From Microbacterium salitolerans (GTDB lineage: Bacteria > Actinomycetota > Actinomycetes > Actinomycetales > Microbacteriaceae): 64,000 nt of DNA. The DNA lies in contig NZ_JAHKSH010000004.1 in NCBI RefSeq assembly GCF_019720895.1, positions 372,001 through 436,000 of the forward strand. Reading direction: 5' to 3'. Position 1 is the stretch's first letter, and each line of letters opens with the position of its first letter. Shown in pieces: positions 1 to 7,844 of the stretch. The notes beneath the pieces are model-generated. The model searched no databases and had not been told where the DNA came from. It saw only the letters and a program-made list of their open reading frames with translations. The translations under genes and the position numbers were made by a program.

Positions 1-129
1 GCGCCAGCTGCGCCGACATCCCGTCCTGCTCCGCGAGAACTCGGATCTGCACTCCGAGCTCGATCGCGGGAGCGATCATCATCCGGGCCAGCTGCCCGCC
101 ACCGATCACGCCGACACGCTTCGTCATGC
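1..129 (-). CDS. purK: PurK, 5-(carboxyamino)imidazole ribonucleotide synthase, N-terminal part
   Basis: Only the first 43 codons lie in the window; the gene continues beyond position 1. The product is the ATP-grasp enzyme that carboxylates aminoimidazole ribonucleotide in purine synthesis. The visible part is the N-terminal dinucleotide-type fold with the family signature VGVIGGGQLARMM at residues 5-17. The start is the ATG at 127-129; the codon before it belongs to no longer open frame of this family. It is transcribed leftward, in the same direction as the PH-domain gene next to it. The call rests on the short but very characteristic N terminus. Confidence 0.85.
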
Positions 130-172
130 GTCCATCATCTCAGGTTCCCCGACGCGCGCACGTCGGCGCCCG

Positions 173-691
173 TCAGTGGTCGAGGTACGGATCCGCCGCC
201 TGCTGCTGCGCCGCGCGATGCGCGAGGATCTGCCCAATCTCGACCTGATCCGCGAGCGCCTCGCCGACGAGCTTCGGGGTGCGGATGTTCTTCAGCTCGA
301 TCATCGTCTCCCCCGACGACAGCCGAAGCGTGCCGGTGCCGGCGAGCCGCTGCAGCGGCCCCCGCGACAGCTCCGTGCCGTACCCCGCCGTGTGCAGCAG
401 CTCGCGGCGGTGACGGATGACGAGACCCCGCGTGACGATCACCCGCCGCGTCGTCAGCACGTACTGCCGCGACGCCCACCGCCACCACGGCACGACGACC
501 AGACCGCCGACGACGACGACCGCCGCGAGGAGCAGCATCCAGTCCTCGAACGGATCCGGCAGGTTCGTGAGGAAGTACCCCGTCGCGCCCGACACGGCGA
601 TGAGCACGAGCGCCGACCAGGTGAGCCCTGCGGCGGATCCGCGGAACGTCGCGATCCGCAGCTCCTGCTGCGGCGGGGTCTCGTCGGTCAT
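173..691 (-). CDS. Bacterial PH-domain (YdbT/DUF304-type) membrane protein
   Basis: A 172-residue protein of unknown role. Two hydrophobic segments (about residues 21-43 and 52-70) are followed by a basic stretch with YVLTTRRVIVTRGL (78-90), the start of the bacterial PH-like domain, which runs to about residue 160. This membrane-anchored PH arrangement is common beside purK and birA in Actinobacteria. The ATG at 689-691 was chosen because it gives the expected N terminus; the reading frame stays open further upstream only as GC-rich shadow. The function is unknown, probably at the inner face of the membrane. Confidence 0.85.
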   Translation of the reverse strand: MTDETPPQQELRIATFRGSAAGLTWSALVLIAVSGATGYFLTNLPDPFEDWMLLLAAVVVVGGLVVVPWWRWASRQYVLTTRRVIVTRGLVIRHRRELLHTAGYGTELSRGPLQRLAGTGTLRLSSGETMIELKNIRTPKLVGEALADQVEIGQILAHRAAQQQAADPYLDH

Positions 692-806
692 GGCTCCATT
701 GTCGCGCGTGCGGAGAGGAACCGGCGCTCGACGTCCCGAGGCACCGACGATCTCGTGCCGGTCCGGCGCACCCCGACGAGTCCGCCACCCGCGCGGAGCC
801 GGCGCG

Positions 807-1535
807 TCAGGCGCGGCGGAGGTGAACGATGTCGCCCGCCGAGAGCGCGTGGCGCTCCCCCGCGTCGATGACGATCCTGCCGTGCTCGTCCAGGTCGACC
901 GCCGTGCCGACGAGCGCGTCGCCGCCCGGAAGATGCGCCGTGACCTCCTGCCCGATCGTGATGCAGTGCTCTCGCACGATGTCCCGCACGGATCCGCGCT
1001 CAAGCTGGGCGACGAGCTCACCGAGGCGCCGCAGGTAGTCGGCGAGCAGGCGGTCCTCGTCGACGTCGACACCCTTCGCGGCGAACGACGTCGCCGTCGG
1101 GACGGGCATCTGCTCCGCCGTCATGCGCGTGTTGACGCCGCTGCCGACGACGACCGTGTCGGGATCCGCGACCTCCGCGAGGATCCCGCAGATCTTCCGG
1201 CCGTCGACGAGCACGTCGTTCGGCCATTTCACGCCCGCGGCGGGCAGCTGCGCGGAGACGGCTTCCGCCATGGCCGTGCCGGAGATCAGGGGGATCCAGC
1301 CGCGACGCGCCACGGGGATCCGGCCCACCTTCAGGACCACCGAGATCGCGAGGGCGGTTCCGGGAGCCGTCTGCCACGCGCGATCGAGCCGGCCGCGACC
1401 GCCCCGCTGGTCGCGGGTGAGCAGGACGCCCAGGTGCCGCCAGGCTGGCGCCTGCGGCACGAGATCGGCGTTCGTGGATCCGGTGTGCGGAACGTCGACG
1501 ACGCGCGGCGACACGGATTCAGCAAGCGACCACAT
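807..1535 (-). CDS. birA: BirA, biotin-[acetyl-CoA-carboxylase] ligase
   Basis: Activates biotin as biotinyl-AMP and attaches it to the carrier lysine of acyl-CoA carboxylase, here presumably AccA3 encoded at 9865-11634. The 242-residue protein shows the family elements GSTN (19-22), the biotin/ATP loop GRGR (46-49) and KWPNDV (103-108), and ends in the usual small C-terminal domain. It has no N-terminal DNA-binding domain, so it is the monofunctional type. The ATG at 1533-1535 has a -10 box (TAGGCT at 1543-1548) 7 nt upstream, so translation is probably leaderless; this argues against the longer open frame reaching 1634. Confidence 0.92.
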   Translation of the reverse strand: MWSLAESVSPRVVDVPHTGSTNADLVPQAPAWRHLGVLLTRDQRGGRGRLDRAWQTAPGTALAISVVLKVGRIPVARRGWIPLISGTAMAEAVSAQLPAAGVKWPNDVLVDGRKICGILAEVADPDTVVVGSGVNTRMTAEQMPVPTATSFAAKGVDVDEDRLLADYLRRLGELVAQLERGSVRDIVREHCITIGQEVTAHLPGGDALVGTAVDLDEHGRIVIDAGERHALSAGDIVHLRRA

Positions 1536-1542
1536 GTGCTCG

Positions 1543-1548
1543 AGCCTA
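1543..1548 (-). promoter_or_regulatory. -10 box of birA, leaderless
   Basis: On the minus strand TAGGCT lies 7 nt before the birA ATG, so transcription would begin at or next to the start codon. The same hexamer and spacing recur at other genes in this window. No convincing -35 was identified. Confidence 0.55.
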
Positions 1549-1764
1549 CGGCGCGTCACCGCGGGGCAGCGTGTGCACATCCGCGGATCCGCGAGTTCTT
1601 TCCACAACGCCCCGTCCCCGCGCCGGGCGAGCACTCCGCGGAGTCGGCACGCTGGTCGGCACGCACTCTGAGCCGCTGGCTATTCGTCGAGATCCGCTCG
1701 GGACACCGATTTCGCCAGAGCCTCGGCGCATCATCAGCAGTTCGCAACGATGGAAGAGGACCGC

Positions 1765-2601
1765 ATGAAACTGAGAGCCGCGCTCGCACGCCACGGCGGG
1801 TGGCGTCATCGAGCCGACCTCCTCGACGATGGCTGGACGGCCCGAGGGATCCTCTCCGCGCAGCGTCACGAAGGGATCCTCCAGCTGCGACGGAAGTGGC
1901 TGGTCCTGCCCGATGCACGGGCCGACATCCGAGAAGCGGCTCGGGTCGGCGGAGTGGTGACGTGCACGAGCGCACTCGACCGGTACGGGCTCTGGGTTCC
2001 GCCGGAGATCGAGGGCCATGCGATACCTCACATCGGCGTGTCCCCGGTCGCGAGCGAAGCACCCGTCGATGCGATCTCTCACCGCACGAAGCCCGTGGTC
2101 GCGAGACCGGCGCGCCGACTCGTGGATCCGATCGAGAACGTGCTGGCCCACATCGCGACCTGCCTGCCGGAGGTGCCCGCGTTCGCGGTGTGGGAGTCGG
2201 CTGTCCACGAGGGCCTCGCGACGCCCGAGCACCTCGGCCGCCTCACGTGGACGTCGCTTGCCGCCCGCGACCTCGCGAGCCGTGTCGGTCCTCTCTCGGA
2301 TTCGGGCGTCGAATCGACGTTCGTCGCGAGGTGCCGACGCGCAGAGATCGCGGTCGTCCAGCAGGTGCGCCTGGCGGGCAAGCCGGTTGATGCGCTGATC
2401 GGTCGCCGCCTTGTCGTCCAGCTCGACGGCTACGCCTTCCATCGCGACACGGCGCAACGGCGCAAGGATCTCGCGCACGATCGAAAGCTGACGTCGATGG
2501 GATACACCGTGCTGCGCTTCAGCTATTACGACGTCATGCACTGCTGGGCCGTCGTCGAGCGCGACATCCGCCGCGCAATCGCCCAGGGTCTCGCGAGGTG
2601 A
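1765..2601 (+). CDS. DUF559-type nuclease-fold protein with N-terminal AbiEi-like region
   Basis: A 278-residue protein. The first ~60 residues (an ALARHGGWRHRADLL-type opening) resemble the winged-helix region of AbiEi-like proteins. The last ~100 match the DUF559/Vsr-like nuclease fold: ESTF at 183-186, PVDALIG at 207-213, VVQLDG at 217-222, then RRKD and a conserved MGYTVLRFSYYDVM stretch. The fold suggests a DNA or RNA endonuclease, but the usual Glu of the IEVDG motif is Gln here, as I recall for many actinobacterial members, so activity is uncertain. The ATG at 1765 is preferred over ATG 1750 because GGAAGAGGA sits just ahead of it. No toxin partner is adjacent. Confidence 0.8.
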   Translation: MKLRAALARHGGWRHRADLLDDGWTARGILSAQRHEGILQLRRKWLVLPDARADIREAARVGGVVTCTSALDRYGLWVPPEIEGHAIPHIGVSPVASEAPVDAISHRTKPVVARPARRLVDPIENVLAHIATCLPEVPAFAVWESAVHEGLATPEHLGRLTWTSLAARDLASRVGPLSDSGVESTFVARCRRAEIAVVQQVRLAGKPVDALIGRRLVVQLDGYAFHRDTAQRRKDLAHDRKLTSMGYTVLRFSYYDVMHCWAVVERDIRRAIAQGLAR

Positions 2602-2715
2602 TGGCGTGCGCCGATCCGCTGACGATTCGTCGAAACGGCGCGAAATCGACCGGAATCGCCAGCGGTTCGGCGCATCGTCAGCGTCTCGCGACCGGCGACG
2701 GCGACCGCAATCACG

Positions 2716-2934
2716 TCACCCGGCGAAGCGGCCCCAGGGCTGGCGGGCGTAGCGACGGAGTCGGCGAGAGCGCGACCAGCTGTCGACTCGGCGCTCCTCG
2801 GCAGTGGCCGACTGCGCCTCCTGCGCATAGTGCTCGGAGACGACGGCGACGACGGCCGCGAGCTCCTCGTCTGTCGGGTTGCCGCCCGTGATGCGCACCG
2901 CGGGCGCGCTCGCGCCGGGATCGAAGATCGTCAT
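2716..2934 (-). CDS. accE: Acyl-CoA carboxylase epsilon subunit
   Basis: A 72-residue protein of the short actinobacterial epsilon family, which stabilises the complex of biotinylated alpha and carboxyltransferase beta subunits. The N-terminal signature is ITGGNPTDEELAAVVAVV (residues 15-32); a basic, Trp-containing tail follows. It lies 9 bp downstream of accD and has a good ribosome site (AGGAG) that overlaps the accD stop region, so the two are co-transcribed. The small size and position directly behind accD make the identification strong. Confidence 0.88.
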   Translation of the reverse strand: MTIFDPGASAPAVRITGGNPTDEELAAVVAVVSEHYAQEAQSATAEERRVDSWSRSRRLRRYARQPWGRFAG

Positions 2935-2943
2935 GATGCTCTC

Positions 2944-4530
2944 CTAGAGCGGGATGTTGCCGTGCTTCTTGGGCGGCAGCTCGGCGCGCTTGTGGCGCAG
3001 CGAACGCAGCGCCTTGGCGACCATGACGCGCGTGTGGGCGGGCTCGATGACCCCGTCGAGCTCGCCGCGCTCGGCGGCGAGGAACGGACTGGCGACGTTG
3101 TAGGTGTACTCGTCGGCGAGCTTGGCGCGGACGGCGGCGACGTCTTCTCCTGCCGCCTCCGCCTTCTTGATCTCTCCGCGATAGAGGATGTTGACGGCGC
3201 CCTGGCCGCCCATGACGGCGATCTCGGCGGTCGGCCACGCGAGGTTCACATCGGCGCCGAGCTGCTTGGATCCCATGACGATGTACGCACCGCCGTATGC
3301 CTTGCGGAGGATCACCGTGACGAGAGGGACCGTCGCCTCTGCGTAGGCGTACAGCAGCTTCGCGCCACGGCGGATGACGCCGGTCCACTCCTGGTCGGTG
3401 CCCGGCAGGTAGCCGGGGACGTCGACGAGCGTGACGATCGGGATCGAGAACGCGTCGCAGAAGCGCATGAAGCGCGAGGCCTTCTCGCCCGCCTCGATGT
3501 TGAGCGTTCCGGCCATCTGCTGCGGCTGGTTCGCGATGACGCCGACGGAGCGCCCTTCGATGCGGCCGAAGCCGACGACGATGTTGGGCGCGAACAGCGG
3601 CTGCACCTCGAGGAACTCGCCGTCGTCGACGACGCGGGAGATGACCTCGTGGATGTCGTACGGCTGATTCGGCGAATCGGGGATGATGCCGTTCAGCTCG
3701 CGGTCGAGATCGGTCGTCTCGAGCTCGAAGTCGGCGGTGTAGTCGGGCAGGTCCGCCATGTTGTTGTCGGGGAGATAGCCGAGCATGGTCCGCGCGTAGT
3801 CGAGAGCGTCCTCCTCGTCGTCGGCGAGATAGTGCGCGACGCCCGAGCGGGTGTTGTGCGTGTGCGCGCCGCCGAGCTCCTCCATGCCGACGTCCTCGCC
3901 CGTGACGGTCTTGATCACGTCGGGGCCGGTGACGAACATCTGGCTCGTCTTGTCGACCATGATCACGAAGTCGGTGAGCGCGGGCGAGTACACGGCACCG
4001 CCGGCGGCGGGGCCCATGACGATCGAGATCTGCGGGATGACGCCCGAGGCCTGGGTGTTGAGGCGGAAGATCTCGGCGTACTTGCCGAGCGCCAGCACGC
4101 CCTCCTGGATGCGCGCGCCGCCTGAGTCGAGGATGCCGATGATCGGCATGCCGCCCTGCAGCGCGAACTTCATGACCTTGACGATCTTGTCGCCGGCGAC
4201 CTCGCCGAGCGACCCGCCGAACGTCGAGAAGTCCTGGGAGTACACGGCGACGGTGCGGCCGTGGATGGTGCCGATGCCCGTGACGACCGAGTCTCCGTAC
4301 GGACGCGAGCGATCCATTCCGAACGACGTGGTGCGGTGGCGGACGTACTCGTCGAGCTCGACGAAGCTGCCGGGATCCATGAGCTGCTCGATGCGCTCGC
4401 GGGCGGTCTGCTTGCCCTTCGCGTGCTGCTTCTCGTGAGCCTTCTTCTCGGGCTCGACGACGGCTTCGGCGTAGCGGGCGCGGAGATCCGCGATCTTGCC
4501 CGCGGTGGTCGACATGTCGGGTTCGGTCAC
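2944..4530 (-). CDS. accD: Acyl-CoA carboxylase carboxyltransferase (beta) subunit
   Basis: Transfers the carboxyl group from carboxybiotin to an acyl-CoA (acetyl- or propionyl-CoA), giving malonyl- or methylmalonyl-CoA. About 528 residues, the normal length for the PccB/AccD5 type. Both crotonase-like halves are visible: N-terminal [13 protein letters not shown] and [13 protein letters not shown], and C-terminal [19 protein letters not shown] and [17 protein letters not shown] at 4530 was chosen because TAGGGT (4538-4543) lies 7 nt upstream as a leaderless -10; an ATG five codons later (4515) is the alternative. It works with accE behind it and accA3 at 9865. Confidence 0.93.
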   Translation of the reverse strand: MTEPDMSTTAGKIADLRARYAEAVVEPEKKAHEKQHAKGKQTARERIEQLMDPGSFVELDEYVRHRTTSFGMDRSRPYGDSVVTGIGTIHGRTVAVYSQDFSTFGGSLGEVAGDKIVKVMKFALQGGMPIIGILDSGGARIQEGVLALGKYAEIFRLNTQASGVIPQISIVMGPAAGGAVYSPALTDFVIMVDKTSQMFVTGPDVIKTVTGEDVGMEELGGAHTHNTRSGVAHYLADDEEDALDYARTMLGYLPDNNMADLPDYTADFELETTDLDRELNGIIPDSPNQPYDIHEVISRVVDDGEFLEVQPLFAPNIVVGFGRIEGRSVGVIANQPQQMAGTLNIEAGEKASRFMRFCDAFSIPIVTLVDVPGYLPGTDQEWTGVIRRGAKLLYAYAEATVPLVTVILRKAYGGAYIVMGSKQLGADVNLAWPTAEIAVMGGQGAVNILYRGEIKKAEAAGEDVAAVRAKLADEYTYNVASPFLAAERGELDGVIEPAHTRVMVAKALRSLRHKRAELPPKKHGNIPL

Positions 4531-4537
4531 GCGTTCC

Positions 4538-4543
4538 ACCCTA
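4538..4543 (-). promoter_or_regulatory. -10 box of accD-accE, leaderless
   Basis: TAGGGT on the minus strand, 7 nt before the GTG at 4530. It supports the GTG as the real start, because the internal ATG has no ribosome site. Confidence 0.5.
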
Positions 4544-4665
4544 TCCGCGCGATACCCGACACCCTTGGCGGACGTGCACAACGGATCCGCGAATCCTGTG
4601 TTCTTATCCGCCACGAACTCCGATCACGCACGCGGATGCGCTGGTTTTGTCCCCCGAAAGGCCGA

Positions 4666-4694
4666 CTGACAGGCGTCGACGATGTGTCTAGCGT
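4666..4694 (+). promoter_or_regulatory. Intergenic sigma-70-type promoter reading rightward
   Basis: CTGACA at 4666-4671 and TAGCGT at 4689-4694 are separated by exactly 17 nt. Each differs little from TTGACA and TAnnnT. No gene starts to the right on this strand before a strong hairpin at 4796-4827, so the promoter appears to drive a short untranslated transcript. Confidence 0.45.
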
Positions 4695-4700
4695 GGGTGG

Positions 4701-4830
4701 TGGACGCTCAGCGTTCGCCGTCGCTTCCGCTCCAGGGTAGGCGGAGGTAGACAGGCTCCACAGCGGACGGTTTTCGGGTAACCGCTCTGCGTTCCGGTCC
4801 GGGGCGGCAGCATCGCCGCCCCGGACCTCT
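4701..4830 (+). ncRNA. Candidate small RNA between accD and a membrane-protein gene
   Basis: The 306-bp gap between accD and the next gene holds no credible protein gene. It has a well-spaced promoter (4666-4694), about 100 nt with local hairpins (CTTCCGC pairing with GCGGAGG around 4728-4750; CGGTT pairing with AACCG around 4767-4783) and a perfect 13-bp terminator stem at 4796-4827. That is the layout of a roughly 130-nt small RNA. I do not recognise it as SRP RNA, 6C RNA, tmRNA or a riboswitch. The hairpin may instead serve only the leftward operon ending at 4837. Confidence 0.35.
4796..4827. terminator. 13-bp stem terminator hairpin
   Basis: GGTCCGGGGCGGC (4796-4808) and its exact complement (4815-4827) enclose a 6-nt loop. 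It lies 9 bp beyond the stop codon of the leftward operon that ends at 4837 and at the 3' end of the candidate rightward RNA, so it can act in both directions. No long U-tract follows, which is usual for high-GC Actinobacteria. Confidence 0.7.
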
Positions 4831-4836
4831 CTCGTC

Positions 4837-5856
4837 TCAGACGTGCACGGGCCGCGCGATCTCGTGCCACAGCTCGACGTCGGCGTCTCCGCCGGATCCG
4901 CGCCCCACGACCGTGACGGCCGTCTCCGGCAGTCGCGAGGTGCGCACGATGATCCGCTCGGACGTCGCCCGCCGGAGCGTCGCGGCGAGTTCGTCCCGTA
5001 CGCGGGACAGCGCGTCGCGTTCGAGCTCGTCGAGGCCGCCCTCGTCGTAGAGCGACACGACGGATCCGGCCTGACGGCGCTCCGCGATCACCCGGCGCAC
5101 CTCGGCATCGAGGAGCTTCGCCCCCCGCAGCTCGTCGCGCAGCGTGGCCTCGGCGGTCAGTGCCTGGGCGCGCTCCGCGTCGGTCAGGCTCCCCTGCGAG
5201 TCGATCACGCGCGCGAGGATCGGGCCCGCGACGCCGATCGCGAGCTGCACGCGCTCGCGACGCTCGCGCCTGCTGGTCTCCTGTGCCGCTCGCCAGGCCG
5301 AGGACTGGTGCTGGATGAGCGCGAGCCGAGCCGTGTCGCGGTGTGCGCGGTCGGTGAATGCGACGAGCATCTGGGCGAGTATCACCCACATCACCGACCC
5401 CACCAGTCCCGCCAGGAGCGCATCGACGACGTCGCCGACGCCGAGAATCGACGTCACCGCCAGCGCGGCTGTGCCCACCCACGCGACCACCGGTCGGCGA
5501 CGCGCGCAGACGATCGTGGCGAGGATTCCGCCTGCGCCGATGTACCACGTGACATGCGGGGTGTGCACACCGTGCGCGTGATCGTGCTGAGCCGTCGAGA
5601 GGATCGGGAGGGCTCCCGCGACGACGACGCAGACGATCGCCGCCCAGAGCGGCATGCGGCTCGGACCGCCGCGGAGCTCGTTTGCCGACGCGCGGCCGGG
5701 GGCGAGAAGAGCGAGCGCCGCTGCTGCGACGAACAGCAAGACGGACGCGAAGGCGAGCGGCGGGCCCGTGAAGGGCACGTGCGTGATGAGCCCGCGAAAT
5801 GCGAAGTACAGCACGAAGGCGCCCGCGAGCAGCGACAGCGCCGCGCGCACCTTCAC
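4837..5856 (-). CDS. Six-helix membrane protein of a two-component operon
   Basis: A 339-residue protein with about six membrane segments (near 5-23, 32-52, 68-87, 102-118, 122-140, 146-166), a His-rich loop (HDHAHGVH, 91-98) and a ~170-residue soluble tail rich in Arg and Glu. The tail has no ATPase boxes, so it is not itself a kinase, although the layout recalls a sensor that lost its catalytic end. GTG at 5856 overlaps the kinase stop codon as GTGA, so it is translationally coupled third in an operon with the response regulator and kinase. The function is unknown; it may be a sensory or modulating partner. Confidence 0.8.
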   Translation of the reverse strand: MKVRAALSLLAGAFVLYFAFRGLITHVPFTGPPLAFASVLLFVAAAALALLAPGRASANELRGGPSRMPLWAAIVCVVVAGALPILSTAQHDHAHGVHTPHVTWYIGAGGILATIVCARRRPVVAWVGTAALAVTSILGVGDVVDALLAGLVGSVMWVILAQMLVAFTDRAHRDTARLALIQHQSSAWRAAQETSRRERRERVQLAIGVAGPILARVIDSQGSLTDAERAQALTAEATLRDELRGAKLLDAEVRRVIAERRQAGSVVSLYDEGGLDELERDALSRVRDELAATLRRATSERIIVRTSRLPETAVTVVGRGSGGDADVELWHEIARPVHV

Positions 5857-7145
5857 GATGGATCCTCCTCGTCGATGTAGGACAGCGTCACGACCGTGCC
5901 ATGCGCCGAGGCATCGACGTCGACGTGCCCGCCGGCGGCCGCGACGCGGGCGTAGATCGACCCGCGGATCCCCAGACGGTCGGCGGGGATGTCGTCGAGA
6001 TCGAATCCGGGCCCCCTGTCGCGCACGATCACGCGCACACCGCGGTCCGCGGCGCGCACGGTGACCTCGAGCCCCTGCGCATCGGCGTGCTGGACGGCGT
6101 TCGCCACCGCCTGCGTCGCCGCGAGGACGAGTGCACGGGCCGCGCGCGCGGGAATCCGCACCGCGTCGTCTGGCGTCGTCACGACATCGGTCGGCGCACC
6201 GAGGCGCTGGATCTCGACGCGCAGCTCCTCGGCGACCGAGGCGACCCCCACGGGCTCGTTCGTGCCGATGGGCGCGTCGTGATCGGCGTCGGCAAGGCGG
6301 TTGAGTGCCTCACGCGCCATCTTCACGGCGAGCTCGCCTGAGCGATCCCCCTCTGCGCGGGCGCTCGAGATGAGCGCCGCGAGCACGCTGTCGTGCATGA
6401 GACCGGCGACCTCGATCCGCTCGCGTTCCGCGGCCTCGACGGCTGCCGCCTCCGTGTACGAGTCGACCGCGGCGATGCGCGCGCGATCCACACTGGATCC
6501 GATCCCGCGCAGCACCCACGCGATGACGAAGAGTCCGAGACCGAGCAGGAGGGCGATCGACACGTCATAGAGCATCTGCACCCAGTACTCGGCGGCGCCG
6601 CTGGCGCGCACGAGCCGGCTCGCCGCGAACAGCAGGGGGATGCCCAGCACCGAGACGAGCTGCCATGAGAGGGGAGCCGCGATCACCGCCGCGGCCGTCG
6701 CCACCGTGAGCAGGTAGTAGTGCCAAGGCTCCTGCGCGTGAGTGTCTCGGCTCGTCGACGCGCTGAGCCCCCAGACGACGATCGCAACGGGGAAGATCCC
6801 CGCGAACACGCCGCAGAAGAGCCGCGTCCCGCGGCCGATGACGCAGGCGACGACGGCGGCCGCGTTCGCCGCGACGATCACGGCCAGCAGCGGCACGAGC
6901 GGCAGGCTGTCGGCGACGTCCCGCAGCGCGAGCGAGTACGCCTGCACACCCATGACCAGTGCGCCCGCCGCGAAGGCGAGCTGGATCGCGCGCTCGATGC
7001 GCGTGCGTGTGAACCCGAGGCGGGCTGTCGGGTCGTCGCGCTCGCGCGAGACACGGCTCCACGCGCGTTCGATCGTCTCGCTGCCGGCCACCTCGGCGGC
7101 CAGGGCGGCGACCCCCGGCGTCAGCGCGCGATCATCGTCCTGCAC
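5853..7145 (-). CDS. Membrane histidine kinase, NarL/LiaS-like group
   Basis: Autophosphorylates and passes phosphate to the regulator encoded just upstream. The 430-residue protein has six hydrophobic segments between about 52 and 215, then a dimerisation helix with the phospho-acceptor His in LMHDSV (His251). A C-terminal HATPase domain follows, with N-box ATQAVANAVQHA and G-box RDRGPGF. This short DHp type pairs with LuxR-family regulators. The start is GTG at 7143-7145, which overlaps the regulator gene by 14 bp; the longer open frame to 7445 lies wholly inside the regulator gene and is rejected. The signal is unknown. Confidence 0.88.
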   Translation of the reverse strand: MQDDDRALTPGVAALAAEVAGSETIERAWSRVSRERDDPTARLGFTRTRIERAIQLAFAAGALVMGVQAYSLALRDVADSLPLVPLLAVIVAANAAAVVACVIGRGTRLFCGVFAGIFPVAIVVWGLSASTSRDTHAQEPWHYYLLTVATAAAVIAAPLSWQLVSVLGIPLLFAASRLVRASGAAEYWVQMLYDVSIALLLGLGLFVIAWVLRGIGSSVDRARIAAVDSYTEAAAVEAAERERIEVAGLMHDSVLAALISSARAEGDRSGELAVKMAREALNRLADADHDAPIGTNEPVGVASVAEELRVEIQRLGAPTDVVTTPDDAVRIPARAARALVLAATQAVANAVQHADAQGLEVTVRAADRGVRVIVRDRGPGFDLDDIPADRLGIRGSIYARVAAAGGHVDVDASAHGTVVTLSYIDEEDPS

Positions 7146-7806
7146 GCGCCTGCTCCGACGGATCCCCGTCCAGCGAGGCGACGATGCCGTCTTCCACGGC
7201 GCGTCGCAGCAGGTCGACCTTCGTCGGCGCCGGGCGCCCGACGTCGACGTACTTGGCGCGCACTCGACTGATGTTCTCCTTCGCCGTCGAGTAGGCGACG
7301 CCGAGGCGGTCCGCGACGACCTTGAGGGGCAGGCCCGCAGCATAGAGTCGGAGCACCTCGCGCTCGCGCTTCGACAGCTGCGCGTCGGCGAAGGCCGTGT
7401 CGCCCTCGATCGCGCTGGCCCACTCGATGTTGTCGAGCGGCTCACCGCTCGCCACCGTGCGCACGGCGGAGACGACGTCCTCGAGAGGCGACGCCTTGCT
7501 GATGACCCCGACGGCGCCCGCCGCGAGTCCTTCGCGCACGGTCCCCGGACGATCGGCGACGGAGTGGATGATCACCGCCGACTCGCACGCCAGACGCATG
7601 ACGTTCTCGGTGACGGTGCTCCCGTCGCCGAGCGTGAGATCCAGCAGCACGATGTCGACGGGTGCCGCACCGGCGTCGCGGCGGAAGCGCGCGTACTCGT
7701 CGACCGTCGCTCCCGTGAACTCGACGGAGACGCCGTCGCGCGCGAGAGCGGCCTCGAGGCCGAGCCTCACGGATTCGTGGTCGTCGATCAGCGCCGCCGT
7801 CGTCAT
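7132..7806 (-). CDS. NarL/LuxR-family response regulator
   Basis: A 224-residue regulator: a receiver domain (1-~120) with acidic pocket DDH (8-10) and phospho-acceptor Asp56 in VLLDLTLGD, then a LuxR helix-turn-helix (about 143-185) beginning LSKREREVLRL. It heads the operon regulator-kinase-membrane protein. TAGCCT at 7814-7819 lies 7 nt before the ATG, so this operon is probably leaderless and expressed from here. The target genes are not evident. Confidence 0.92.
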   Translation of the reverse strand: MTTAALIDDHESVRLGLEAALARDGVSVEFTGATVDEYARFRRDAGAAPVDIVLLDLTLGDGSTVTENVMRLACESAVIIHSVADRPGTVREGLAAGAVGVISKASPLEDVVSAVRTVASGEPLDNIEWASAIEGDTAFADAQLSKREREVLRLYAAGLPLKVVADRLGVAYSTAKENISRVRAKYVDVGRPAPTKVDLLRRAVEDGIVASLDGDPSEQARAGR

Positions 7807-7813
7807 GCGACTC

Positions 7814-7819
7814 AGGCTA
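7814..7819 (-). promoter_or_regulatory. -10 box of the two-component operon, leaderless
   Basis: TAGCCT on the minus strand, 7 nt before the response-regulator ATG. Confidence 0.5.
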
Positions 7820-7844
7820 GCGCCGACCGGTGCGGAAAACCGGT

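Noticed and set aside
417-2390. A 657-codon open frame on the plus strand across PH-domain protein and birA
   Set aside because: It is a GC-rich shadow: Arg/Ala/Pro/Asp-rich with no motif, and antisense to genes with clear family signatures.
1765-2601. Type IV toxin-antitoxin (AbiEi antitoxin) reading of the DUF559-type gene
   Set aside because: Only the N-terminal fold is AbiEi-like; the C-terminal half is nuclease-like and no AbiEii toxin or other partner lies on either side.
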